From the NCBI GenBank assembly GCA_016926955.1, contig JAFGNN010000032.1, forward strand, positions 1 through 64,000: 64,000 nucleotides of DNA, written 5' to 3'. The translations under genes were made by a program, and so were the position numbers. The DNA comes from Spirochaetales bacterium (GTDB taxonomy: Bacteria > Spirochaetota > Spirochaetia > Treponematales > UBA12059). Positions within the stretch are counted from its first letter, which is position 1; the number at the start of each line of letters is the position of its first letter. The notes under the pieces were generated by a model. The model saw only the letters and a list, made by a program, of their open reading frames with translations, made no database searches and had not been told where the DNA came from. Below are positions 45,852 to 53,505 of this stretch, in pieces.

Positions 45852-47189
45852 ATGGAAGAGCTTTCGTTCCCGAAGGATTTCCTCTGGGGAGTCGCAGCCG
45901 CGAGCTACCAGATCGAGGGCGCGGCCCGCGAGGACGGCCGCGGCGAGTGCATATGGGACGTCTTCGCGCGCACCCCCGGCAAGGTGCACGCCGGCGAGTC
46001 GGGCGAAGTGGCCTGCGACCACTACCACCGCTACGCGGAGGACGTGTCGCTCATGCGTTCGCTGGGCGTCGGATCGTACCGCTTTTCCATAGCGTGGCCC
46101 CGCGTCTTCCCCGAAGGAAAGGGCCGGCGCAACCCGAAGGGCTTCAACTTCTACGATCGGCTCGTGGACGCCCTGCTCGAGGCGGGCATCGAACCGGCGG
46201 CCACGCTCTACCACTGGGACCTGCCCCAGGCCCTCGAGGACTCAGGCGGCTGGCCCGCGCGCGACACCGCATACGCCCTCGCCGACTATGCCGCCGCCTG
46301 CTACGATGCGCTCGGCGACCGCGTGAAGACCTGGATCACCCTCAACGAGCCCTGGTGCTCGAGCTACCTGTCCTACGCGTACGGCGAGCACGCGCCGGGC
46401 AAGCGCGACGAAACCCTCGCCCTCCGCGCCGTGCACCACCTCAACCTGGCGCACGCCCTGGCGCTCGAAGCCTTCCGCGGCTCGGGCCGGAGCGGCAAGA
46501 TCGGCATCACGCTCAACCTCTCGACTCCCCGTCCGGCCACTTCGCGGCCGGAGGACTTCGAGGCGGCGGAGTTGGCCACCGACCGCGACAGCCGCGTCTT
46601 TACGGGACCGCTCGCCGGCAACGGCTACCCTAAGCGCTGGCTGGAGAAGCGCGGCGTCGCGGGGCTGATCCCAGTCCAGCCGGGAGACCTCGAAAAGATC
46701 GCGAAGCCGATCGACTTCCTCGGCCTCAACTACTACACCGAGCACGCGGTCACCGCGGACCCGGGGGCGCCCGACGGCGGCCGCGTCGTCCCCCAGGGCC
46801 ATGACGAAACCCACATGGGCTGGCCCGTCGTCCCGGACGGCTTCCTTCGCCAGCTCCACTGGGTGGCGCGCGAGTTCCCCGGGCTCCCGCTCTACGTGAC
46901 CGAGAACGGGGCGGCCTATCCCGACCCGGAAAAGGCGGAATCAGGCCGCGTCCACGACCCCGAGCGCATCGCCTACCTCCGCGGCCACCTGGGAGCCTGC
47001 TCGCGCGCCATCGCCGAAGGGGTCCCGCTCAAGGGCTACTATCTCTGGACCCTGCTCGACAACTTCGAGTGGGCCTGGGGCTACAGCCGCCGCTTCGGCA
47101 TCGTCCATACGGACTACCGCACTCTCGCGCGCACGCCCAAGGATTCCTACTACTGGTACCGCGACCTGATCGCGGGACGGGCGGAATAG
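45852..47189 (+). CDS. Glycoside hydrolase family 1 beta-glucosidase
   Basis: A 445-residue (beta/alpha)8 enzyme. Acid/base E166 in TLNEPW and nucleophile E351 in VTENG are intact, and the N-terminal FLWGVAAASYQIEGA is the GH1 signature. Members cleave beta-glucosides and related beta-glycosides (cellobiose, beta-mannosides or galactosides). It lacks a signal peptide. Position after beta-mannosidase and opposite the sugar ABC operon supports a shared pathway for mixed beta-linked gluco/manno-oligosaccharides. AAAGGACAGG precedes the ATG. Confidence 0.95.
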   Translation: MEELSFPKDFLWGVAAASYQIEGAAREDGRGECIWDVFARTPGKVHAGESGEVACDHYHRYAEDVSLMRSLGVGSYRFSIAWPRVFPEGKGRRNPKGFNFYDRLVDALLEAGIEPAATLYHWDLPQALEDSGGWPARDTAYALADYAAACYDALGDRVKTWITLNEPWCSSYLSYAYGEHAPGKRDETLALRAVHHLNLAHALALEAFRGSGRSGKIGITLNLSTPRPATSRPEDFEAAELATDRDSRVFTGPLAGNGYPKRWLEKRGVAGLIPVQPGDLEKIAKPIDFLGLNYYTEHAVTADPGAPDGGRVVPQGHDETHMGWPVVPDGFLRQLHWVAREFPGLPLYVTENGAAYPDPEKAESGRVHDPERIAYLRGHLGACSRAIAEGVPLKGYYLWTLLDNFEWAWGYSRRFGIVHTDYRTLARTPKDSYYWYRDLIAGRAE

Positions 47190-47198
47190 GAAAGGCGC

Positions 47199-47225
47199 CC
47201 CGGCGCCGCTTCCCGCGGCGCCGGG
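47199..47225 (+). terminator. Hairpin after the GH1 gene
   Basis: CCCGGCGCCGC (47199-47209) pairs over 11 bp with GCGGCGCCGGG (47215-47225) around TTCCC. It follows GH1 directly and precedes the PII promoter. The T run is weak. Confidence 0.6.
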
Positions 47226-47233
47226 ATTCGGGT

Positions 47234-47262
47234 TTGACACGGAGCCCTCCCCGGGAAATAAT
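47234..47262 (+). promoter_or_regulatory. Promoter of the PII-EIIA-Mrp operon
   Basis: TTGACA (47234-47239, perfect), an ideal 17-base spacer and AATAAT (47257-47262). The leader to the GTG start is about 12-15 bases and contains AGAGGTG. Confidence 0.65.
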
Positions 47263-47279
47263 CGGGCAGAGGTGAGACG

Positions 47280-47627
47280 GTGAAGCTCCTGGTCTTCGTC
47301 CTGAACAAGGAAGAGATGCTCGAGGAAGTGCTGGAAGCCTACGTCGAAGCGGGCGTCGGCGGCGCCACCATACTTGACTCCGAGGGCATGGGACGCTTCC
47401 TGGCCTACGAAGTCCCCCTCTTCGCCGGGTTCAAGGCATTCATGAAGGGCAACAAGCCCTACAACAAAACCATCATCTCCGTCATCCGCCGCGACGAGGT
47501 CGTCGACCGGCTCAAGGCCCTGGTCGACGAGGTGGTAGGCGGACTCGACAATCCGGGGACGGGCATCATGTTCACGATACCGGTGGACTGGTCGACGGGA
47601 CTGGTCCGCGAGGAAGAGGAGGTCTAG
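47280..47627 (+). CDS. PII-like signalling protein
   Basis: A 115-residue protein with the PII/CutA-like fold pattern: KLLVFVLNKEEMLEEVLEAYVEAGVGGATIL as the first beta-alpha-beta unit and a later GTGIMFTIPVD that corresponds to the last conserved strand of PII proteins. The T-loop is shorter than in GlnB and lacks its uridylylated Tyr context. PII-type proteins sense ATP/ADP, 2-oxoglutarate or other nucleotides and regulate transporters and enzymes. GTG start with AGAGGTGAGAC. First gene of an operon ending in the Mrp antiporter, so a role in controlling cation transport is plausible. Confidence 0.78.
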   Translation: MKLLVFVLNKEEMLEEVLEAYVEAGVGGATILDSEGMGRFLAYEVPLFAGFKAFMKGNKPYNKTIISVIRRDEVVDRLKALVDEVVGGLDNPGTGIMFTIPVDWSTGLVREEEEV

Positions 47628-47628
47628 G

Positions 47629-48087
47629 GTGGCGAACCTGCGCGGGCACCTTGCCGAAACGGGCGCGGCCGTCGGTATACCGGCGGCAGGCAAGGAGGAC
47701 GCGATCAGGCGCCTCGTGGGCCTGCTCGGGAACGACGCCGCGATAGCGGACGCGGACGCCCTGGTCGAGGCCGTGCTCGAACGCGAGTTCCTGTCGCCGA
47801 CCGGGGTCGGCGAAGGCTGCGCGCTTCCGCACGCTCACTCGAACGCCGTCGCCGAGCTGCGCATCGCCGTGGCGACGCTGGCCACGGGCGTCGATTTCGG
47901 CGGACCGGATGGGAAGCCGGCCCGCCTCGTCGTCCTCATGGTCGGGCCGGAGAGCTCCGCTGGCTTGCACCTGAAGCTGCTGGCCAAGCTGGCCAGGTTG
48001 CTCCACGATCCATCCTTCCGCGCGAAGGCATTGGCCGCTCCGGACGGGAAAGCGCTCGCGAACCTCTTCCTGTCGCGGGACACCTGA
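47629..48087 (+). CDS. PTS EIIA-type (Ntr/fructose family) protein
   Basis: A 152-residue single EIIA domain of the fructose/Ntr class. The phospho-accepting His is H68 in EGCALPHAHS, in the usual PHxH context. No EIIB or EIIC is adjacent, so a regulatory role like that of PtsN, which controls potassium channels in proteobacteria, is more likely than sugar uptake. GTG start at 47629 with GAGGAGG upstream. Its end overlaps the mrpE start by one base (TGATG), tying it to the antiporter operon. Confidence 0.88.
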   Translation: MANLRGHLAETGAAVGIPAAGKEDAIRRLVGLLGNDAAIADADALVEAVLEREFLSPTGVGEGCALPHAHSNAVAELRIAVATLATGVDFGGPDGKPARLVVLMVGPESSAGLHLKLLAKLARLLHDPSFRAKALAAPDGKALANLFLSRDT

Positions 48088-48599
48088 TGGACAAGCGCCG
48101 CGCCTGGGCGCTGGCCCGCATAGGGATCGGTTTCGTCCCCCTGTTCATGCTCTGGGTGGCCTTTTCCGCCAGCCTCGACGCCTTTTCCTTGGTCGCGGGC
48201 GCCTGCGGATCCCTTCTCGTCGCCGTGCTGACGCGTAGGGTCTTCATCGCGGACCACGAGGCCTCGCTTCGCAGCTTCCTGCCGCACCCTCTCGGTCTGG
48301 CGCTCTACCTCGCACGCCTGGTCGCCGCCATGTACGCGTCGAGCGCCCGCCTCCTGCCGGTCGCGTTCAGCGGACGGTGCGCTCCGCGGGTAGTCCACTT
48401 CAGGACACGGCTCAAGTCGGATCTCGGCCGGGCCTTGCTGGCCAATGCGGTGACATTCACGCCGGGCACCATCACGCTGGACCTCAATGACGACCACCTG
48501 ATCGTTCACTGGCTGACCGCCACCACCCGCCATTCGCGCGCGGCGGGCGAGACGATCAAAGGCGGCCTGGAACAGGCGCTTTCGAAGGCGCTCTCATGA
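48087..48599 (+). CDS. mrpE: Na+/H+ antiporter subunit E (MrpE/MnhE-like)
   Basis: A 170-residue subunit with two N-terminal membrane segments and the conserved family features RLVAAMYASSARLLPVAF and the C-terminal block RALLANAVTFTPGTITLDLNDDHLIVHWL. MrpE is required for assembly of the multisubunit cation/proton antiporter. Start is coupled to the EIIA stop, and its stop overlaps mrpF by four bases. Confidence 0.92.
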   Translation: MDKRRAWALARIGIGFVPLFMLWVAFSASLDAFSLVAGACGSLLVAVLTRRVFIADHEASLRSFLPHPLGLALYLARLVAAMYASSARLLPVAFSGRCAPRVVHFRTRLKSDLGRALLANAVTFTPGTITLDLNDDHLIVHWLTATTRHSRAAGETIKGGLEQALSKALS

Positions 48600-48880
48600 A
48601 GGGCCTCGTCCTCGACGCCATGCTCTGGCTCGTCATCGCGCTCTCGGCGGGAACCGTGCCGCGCATCATTTCGGGGCCGCGAGCCGCCGACCGGCTGGCC
48701 GGACTCAACGTCCTGGCGGGACTCGTCCTGGCCTTCCTGGTCCTGCTGGCCTCGAAGATCGGCCGGACCATCTACCTCGACGTGGCCCTGGTCTACGACA
48801 TCTTCGGCTTTCTCGGGCTGCTCGCCATCGCGCGAGTCCTGAAGGACAAGCCGGTTGAAGGCGGTGACGGCCGTGCTTGA
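48596..48880 (+). CDS. mrpF: Na+/H+ antiporter subunit F (MrpF/MnhF-like)
   Basis: A 94-residue subunit with three membrane segments, in the typical size range of MrpF. The centre GPRAADRLAGLNVLAG and LDVALVYDIFGFLG match the family. ATG at 48596 overlaps the mrpE stop (ATGA). Confidence 0.92.
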   Translation: MKGLVLDAMLWLVIALSAGTVPRIISGPRAADRLAGLNVLAGLVLAFLVLLASKIGRTIYLDVALVYDIFGFLGLLAIARVLKDKPVEGGDGRA

Positions 48881-49310
48881 AATGGTCCGCTCGGGCATCG
48901 CCCTGGCCGCCTTCGCGAGCGCCGTCGTTTTCGGCCTCGGGGGCATAGTCGGCCTGCACCGCTTCCCTGACCCCTACGCCCGGCTCCAGGCCTCCTCGCT
49001 CTGCGGCACGACCGCGGTCTTCTCGATCATGATCGGCTGCCTCGCATGGGCCGATTCCTGGGCCATGGCTTCGCGGCTCGCCGTCATAATCCTGTTCTTC
49101 CTGATCTCGAACCCGACAGGCAGCCACCTGGCGGCCCGCTTCGCTTGGAACTCGGGGATAGATCCCTGGCGCCCCGAGCCGCCGTCGCACGGGACCCGAC
49201 GGCGACCCCGCAGCCCGTCGCCGTCCACGGGCACCCCCGCCACGGGCGCGGGAACGGGCACGGATGAAGCGGCGCCTTCGGACACAGCGCGCGGGGAGGC
49301 GCATCCATGA
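48873..49310 (+). CDS. mrpG: Na+/H+ antiporter subunit G (MrpG/MnhG-like)
   Basis: A 145-residue subunit with three membrane segments. GIVGLHRFPDPYARLQASSLCGT is the family signature. The start is most likely GTG 48873, giving the short N-terminus seen in MrpG and an AAGGCGG at good distance; TTG 48855 and GTG 48864 in the same frame are alternatives. The C-terminal tail (HGTRRRPRSPSP... to AHP) is a Pro/Thr/Arg-rich extension not usual for MrpG. Confidence 0.9.
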   Translation: MLEMVRSGIALAAFASAVVFGLGGIVGLHRFPDPYARLQASSLCGTTAVFSIMIGCLAWADSWAMASRLAVIILFFLISNPTGSHLAARFAWNSGIDPWRPEPPSHGTRRRPRSPSPSTGTPATGAGTGTDEAAPSDTARGEAHP

Positions 49311-49540
49311 TCGAGCTCCTCCTCGCTGCCATTCTCGTCCTCGCGGTCTACGCGATGCTCACGCGCGACCTGCTCCACGGCACCATCGCGCTCTCGGCGC
49401 TGAGCCTGCTCTCGGCGCTGGCCTTCGCCGTCCTCAAGGCCCCCGACGTCGCCATCACCGAGGCCGCGGTCGGCGCGGGAGTCTCCACCGTGGTCTTCGT
49501 CTGGGCCATCCGGGCGACCGAAAGGATGGAGAAGCAGTGA
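49307..49540 (+). CDS. DUF4040/MbhD-like antiporter subunit
   Basis: A 77-residue protein with two to three membrane segments of the DUF4040 type: YAMLTRDLLHGTIALSALSLLSALAF and LKAPDVAITEAAVGAGVSTVVF. This is equivalent to the MbhD part that in classical Mrp is fused to the end of the large MrpA subunit. Here it is a separate gene, as in the Mbh/Mbs-type complexes. Start ATG at 49307 overlaps the mrpG stop. Confidence 0.88.
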   Translation: MIELLLAAILVLAVYAMLTRDLLHGTIALSALSLLSALAFAVLKAPDVAITEAAVGAGVSTVVFVWAIRATERMEKQ

Positions 49541-50283
49541 GCTCCCGTGGAATGCCGACCCGCCTCGCGGCCCTGGCCAGCGTCCTGGCGGCCGCCTTCG
49601 CCCTCTGGCCCCTTTTCGCCCTCGATGTCGCCTGGCCGGGTACGGTCCGCGACTACCTGGAAGCAAAGGGCACGGTGGAATCGGGAGCCATGAACCTGGT
49701 GAGCGCCATCTACCTGGGCTATCGCGCCTACGACACCTTGGGCGAGACCGTCGTCCTCCTCGTCGCGGTGACGGGCGCCATCGGCATGATGGCCGCGGGT
49801 TCCGCCCTCGCGCCGCGGGAGGCGGGAGGCGCTCCGGTCGAACCCGCGCGCTCGCCGCGGCGCGAGGCGCGAAGCCGCCAGCGGACCGAACTCATCGCCG
49901 CCCTGTCCGGAAAGCTCGGCGCGGTCATCCTGATCTTCGGCCTTTACGTGATGCTGTACGGACACGTCTCGCCGGGCGGCGGCTTCCAGGGTGGAGTCGT
50001 CGTCGCGTCCGGCATCGTCTTCCTGGCACTGGGCAGCCATGGCGCCGCGCCTTCCCCGCTGGTCGGCGCCCGCAACCTGGCGCGCATCGAGTCCGCGGGC
50101 TTCGCCATCCTGCTTGTCGCCGCGTGTCTGGGCGTCGCGAGCGGCAAGGGCTTCCTCGCGCCGCCGCTGCCGGGAGGCGACCCCGTTTCCTTCATCATAG
50201 TCCTGAACGCGGTCATCGGGATAAAGGTCGGAGCGGGCATCGGGCTGCTCTGCGTCGCCATGCTCACGGAGGAAGCCGCATGA
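49537..50283 (+). CDS. mrpB: MbhE-MnhB fusion subunit of the Mrp-type antiporter
   Basis: A 248-residue fusion. The first ~95 residues (LEAKGTVESGAMNLVSAIYLGYRAYDTLGE, then VLLVAVTGAIGMM) match MbhE, the other part of MrpA's C-terminus; the rest (AVILIFGLYVMLYGHVSPGGGFQGG and following) is the MrpB/MnhB domain. A charged linker (PREAGGAP... to SRQRTE) joins them. The start GTG overlaps the DUF4040 stop (GTGA). This shows the large MrpA subunit is split and partly re-fused in this operon. Confidence 0.88.
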   Translation: MSSRGMPTRLAALASVLAAAFALWPLFALDVAWPGTVRDYLEAKGTVESGAMNLVSAIYLGYRAYDTLGETVVLLVAVTGAIGMMAAGSALAPREAGGAPVEPARSPRREARSRQRTELIAALSGKLGAVILIFGLYVMLYGHVSPGGGFQGGVVVASGIVFLALGSHGAAPSPLVGARNLARIESAGFAILLVAACLGVASGKGFLAPPLPGGDPVSFIIVLNAVIGIKVGAGIGLLCVAMLTEEAA

Positions 50284-50624
50284 TCGCGCGGATCCTCGTC
50301 GGCCTCCTCCTGCTCACGGGACTGGCAACCCTCGTCGCCCGGCGCAACCTGGTCAAGAAGGTGTTCGGCCTCGCCATCCTGAATTCGGCCGCGGTCTTCC
50401 TCTTCGTCATGGAAGGCGCGCATTCGGGCCAGGGCGCCCCGATCGTCGACGGGAGCGCGCTCCAGATCGTCGACCCGTTGCCGCAGGCCCTGATGCTGAC
50501 CGCCATCGTCATCGGCGTCTGCGTGACGGCGCTGGCCCTGGCGATCGCCGCGCGCCTGCACCGCGCGACCGGCAGCCTGGACATCGACGTGATCAAGGAA
50601 CGGCTGGGCAATGGGCATGACTGA
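50280..50624 (+). CDS. mrpC: Na+/H+ antiporter subunit C (MrpC/MnhC-like)
   Basis: A 114-residue NuoK-like subunit with three membrane segments. The family features RNLVKKVFGLAILNSAAVFLF and PLPQALMLTAIVIGVCVTALALAI are clear. ATG overlaps the previous stop (ATGA). Confidence 0.92.
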   Translation: MIARILVGLLLLTGLATLVARRNLVKKVFGLAILNSAAVFLFVMEGAHSGQGAPIVDGSALQIVDPLPQALMLTAIVIGVCVTALALAIAARLHRATGSLDIDVIKERLGNGHD

Positions 50625-52401
50625 CCTGGCGCTGGCGCCCGCGATCCTTCCGCTCGTCGGCGCCGCGCTCGCGCTCGCGGGCAAGACGGCCCGACCCGCG
50701 TCAGCCCGGACGCTGGAGCGCCTCGGCGCCTTCGTAGGGCTGGCCCTGCCCTGGCTCCCCCTCGTCCTTCTGGCGCCCTCGATCCTCCAGGGAGGAGCCG
50801 TGGAAGGATTCGTGGGGGGATGGGCGCCCAGCGTCGGCGTGGCCTTCCGTTTCGACGGCATGGCTTGGCTCGTTAACCTGCTCGGCTTCGCCGTGGCCGG
50901 TCCCGCCTGGGTGCACGCGCGCGGCTCCGGGCCGCGCGGCTCCGCCTTCACCGCACTCTACCTGGTCCAGGCTTCGGCGCTGGCGGCCACGTCCATGGCA
51001 GCCGACCTCTTCAACCTCTTCGTCTGCCTCGAGGTCCTGGGCATGGCCTCCTACGTCCTGGTGACCGAATCCGGAAAGCCCGGCGCCTATCTGGCATCGT
51101 TTTCCTACCTCATGGTGAGCGCCGCCGCGATGGTGTTCTTCCTGCTCGGCGTCTACGGACTCTACCGACTGACGGGAGCCCTGGAGTACGGGGCGGTCGC
51201 CCGCGGCCTCTCGGCCCTGCCCGACTCGGGCGGCCACGCGGCCCTGGCCTCGGTCGCGGCCATCGCCGCGGCGATCGCCCTGCGCACCGCGGTCATGCCG
51301 CTCTACGGCTGGCTTCCCGAAGCCCACGCCCTGGCGCCCCACGCGGTTTCGGCGGTGCTGTCGGGAGTCCTCATCAAGACGCCGCTGTTCGCTCTGACGC
51401 GGATACTCGTCCTGCTGCCGGGCGGGGGAGAGACCGGAGCCATACTCGGAGCGGCGGGCGCCATCGCCGCCCCGATCGGCGTCGTCATCGCCCTTTCGCA
51501 GACGGACGCCAAGCGGCTCCTCGCCTACCACTCGATCAGCCAGATCGGCTACGTGGTGGCCGCCTGGGGCGCCGGCGTCGCCCTCATCGCCGCCGATCCG
51601 GACGGAGCGGGCGCGAGCGCCGGCGCCGTCCTCGTCGCCGCGGCCTACCTGCACGCCCTGGCCCACGCGCTTTTCAAGGGCCTGCTCTTCCTTTCCGTCG
51701 GTACCGTCACGGACGTGGCCGCCGAACGGGACGTCTATCGGCTGCGGGGCGCCGGCCGCGCGCTCCGCCGGGCGGGCGAGCGACTTCCCGTCACGACGCT
51801 CGCCTTCGCGGTCGGGGCGCTCTCCATCATGGCGATCCCGCCGTTCAACGGCTACGCGAGCAAGGCGGCCCTCTCGGCGGCGCTCAAGGGACGCTGGCAG
51901 TACTGGACCCTGCTCGCGGCGAGCGTCGGAACGGTCGCCTCGTTCATCAAGCTTTCGCTTGTATTCCGCCGGCCCAAGCCCGCCGCCTCTACGGAAACCT
52001 TTTCGGAGGAGGCACCGCCCGCCGTAGCCGATACGGCGACGGAAGCTCCCGAGAGCGGAGCGGAAAAGGTTCCGATCTCGGCGAAGCTGGCGACGGCGAC
52101 CCTTGCGGCGGCTTGCCTGGCCGGCGGCCTCGCGGCTCCCCGGCTCTACCGCGTGGTCGCGACCGCGCTCGGGGCGGCGCCCGGCGCGACGGACGCCTGG
52201 AGCGCGGCTCTCTACGCTCCCGCCGAGCTGCTCAAGACCGCCGGTCTCGCGGCGGGGGGACTCGCGCTCTTCGCGCTCGCCCGCACCGCTCCGGGCAAGG
52301 CGCTGGCCTCGGCGATCCGGAACAGGCCCCGCGGCTTCCACGGCCTCTTCCTGGCGCTCTGCCTGGGCATGGCCGCCCTCACGGCCTGGCTGATCCGCTG
52401 A
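50611..52401 (+). CDS. mrpD: Na+/H+ antiporter subunit D (MrpD/MnhD, NuoM-like)
   Basis: A 596-residue proton-channel subunit of the NuoL/M/N family with about fourteen membrane segments. The conserved core is present: LFNLFVCLEVLGMASYVLV, LYGWLPEAHALAPHAVSAVLSGVLIK (with Glu and Lys of the proton path) and AKRLLAYHSISQIGYVV. It is the only NuoL/M-type subunit in the operon, so the large MrpA core is missing here and may lie elsewhere. A charged insert follows LVFRRPKP. Last gene of the operon. ATG 50611 or 50617. Confidence 0.93.
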   Translation: MGMTDLALAPAILPLVGAALALAGKTARPASARTLERLGAFVGLALPWLPLVLLAPSILQGGAVEGFVGGWAPSVGVAFRFDGMAWLVNLLGFAVAGPAWVHARGSGPRGSAFTALYLVQASALAATSMAADLFNLFVCLEVLGMASYVLVTESGKPGAYLASFSYLMVSAAAMVFFLLGVYGLYRLTGALEYGAVARGLSALPDSGGHAALASVAAIAAAIALRTAVMPLYGWLPEAHALAPHAVSAVLSGVLIKTPLFALTRILVLLPGGGETGAILGAAGAIAAPIGVVIALSQTDAKRLLAYHSISQIGYVVAAWGAGVALIAADPDGAGASAGAVLVAAAYLHALAHALFKGLLFLSVGTVTDVAAERDVYRLRGAGRALRRAGERLPVTTLAFAVGALSIMAIPPFNGYASKAALSAALKGRWQYWTLLAASVGTVASFIKLSLVFRRPKPAASTETFSEEAPPAVADTATEAPESGAEKVPISAKLATATLAAACLAGGLAAPRLYRVVATALGAAPGATDAWSAALYAPAELLKTAGLAAGGLALFALARTAPGKALASAIRNRPRGFHGLFLALCLGMAALTAWLIR

Positions 52402-52513
52402 GGACGGAATCCGGGAATAGGCGCTGACCCGCGCGGGATCCCCGATCGAGACGGTTTCCGTCAGGAAGCCCGCCGTCCGCGCGAGTCAGGCCCGATGCTT
52501 CGGAACCCGAGGC

Positions 52514-53368
52514 TCAAGGAGCTCGCTTCGCGCCTTTCTTCCGGTTGAGCAGCAGCGAGATGGCCACCGGAAGGACCGGCGCCAGCAGGACGTAGGCAGG
52601 GTTGGCGCCGCCGAGGGCGAAGCGCTGGTACGCCCAGATCGAGGCGGCTGACAGGACGTAGAGCGCGGCATGGGTCGGGACGAGTCCGGCGCGGCCCGAG
52701 GCGAGCGCGGCGGCAAAGCTGAGCGCGAGCGGCGCGACGAACTGGCCGAGCACGCGCAGATCCGTGCCGCCCTCGGCGACGTTCGCGCCGGCCGCCAGCG
52801 CGAAACCGATCGAGACGACGGTGTAGCCGGCGAAGGCCACGCAGGCGACGCTGAGGGCCTTGAGGAGCTCGCCGGCCTTGCCCGCGCCGCCGAGCCGCCT
52901 GCCCGTGAGCCCCGCGTGCACCAGAACGCTGAAGGAAAGGGTCTGGAGACCGATTTCCGGAAGGCCGATGGCGTGGAACCAGAGGGGCAGCTTCGAGTAG
53001 ACGACGCCCTCGACCGAGGAGGGCGCGGCGCTCGGGGTGCCCAGGATGCCGAGGCCGACGAAAAGGCCCCAGAGCCAGAGCCAGCCCAGCTTCGACTCCG
53101 CGAGGGTCTTCCGGAAGGGCAGGAGCACCAGCGCGAAGACGAGGCCGCGCAGCACCTGCACCGCCGGCCCGAGCAGGTTCGCCACGGAACCGAAGGGCCG
53201 GTAGTAGTCGCGGATGACCGGCAGCTCGAAGAGCTCGCGGTAGCCGAAGACGTTCGAGGCGATGAAGCCGAACACGAAGTAGGTCAGGACGTGCCAGACC
53301 GTGACCGAAACGACGAAGCGTCCGACGCCCGAGACCGGCGCGCCCGGCTTCTCGCTGGAAGCATGCAT
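52514..53368 (-). CDS. Integral membrane protein of unknown function
   Basis: A 284-residue protein with about eight hydrophobic segments and no recognised domain. Charged loops include PFRKTLAESK and TGRRLGGAGKAGELLK. The start at 53368 follows GGAGGATCTCC and begins with a soluble 15-residue N-terminus. It is monocistronic and converges with mrpD. The shape is compatible with a small transporter or enzyme of the membrane, but no catalytic motif is visible. Confidence 0.82.
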   Translation of the reverse strand: MHASSEKPGAPVSGVGRFVVSVTVWHVLTYFVFGFIASNVFGYRELFELPVIRDYYRPFGSVANLLGPAVQVLRGLVFALVLLPFRKTLAESKLGWLWLWGLFVGLGILGTPSAAPSSVEGVVYSKLPLWFHAIGLPEIGLQTLSFSVLVHAGLTGRRLGGAGKAGELLKALSVACVAFAGYTVVSIGFALAAGANVAEGGTDLRVLGQFVAPLALSFAAALASGRAGLVPTHAALYVLSAASIWAYQRFALGGANPAYVLLAPVLPVAISLLLNRKKGAKRAP

Positions 53369-53505
53369 GGAGATCCTCCGTTGCGTCACCGGATTCGCAT
53401 GACGCGAGCAGAGGGTAGCGCGCATTGCTTCCATCCGCAAGGTTCACGGGAAAAAACCGTGCCAAACCCGGCCGCTTCCGCTCGATATCCGCAAGCGGCC
53501 CTCGT

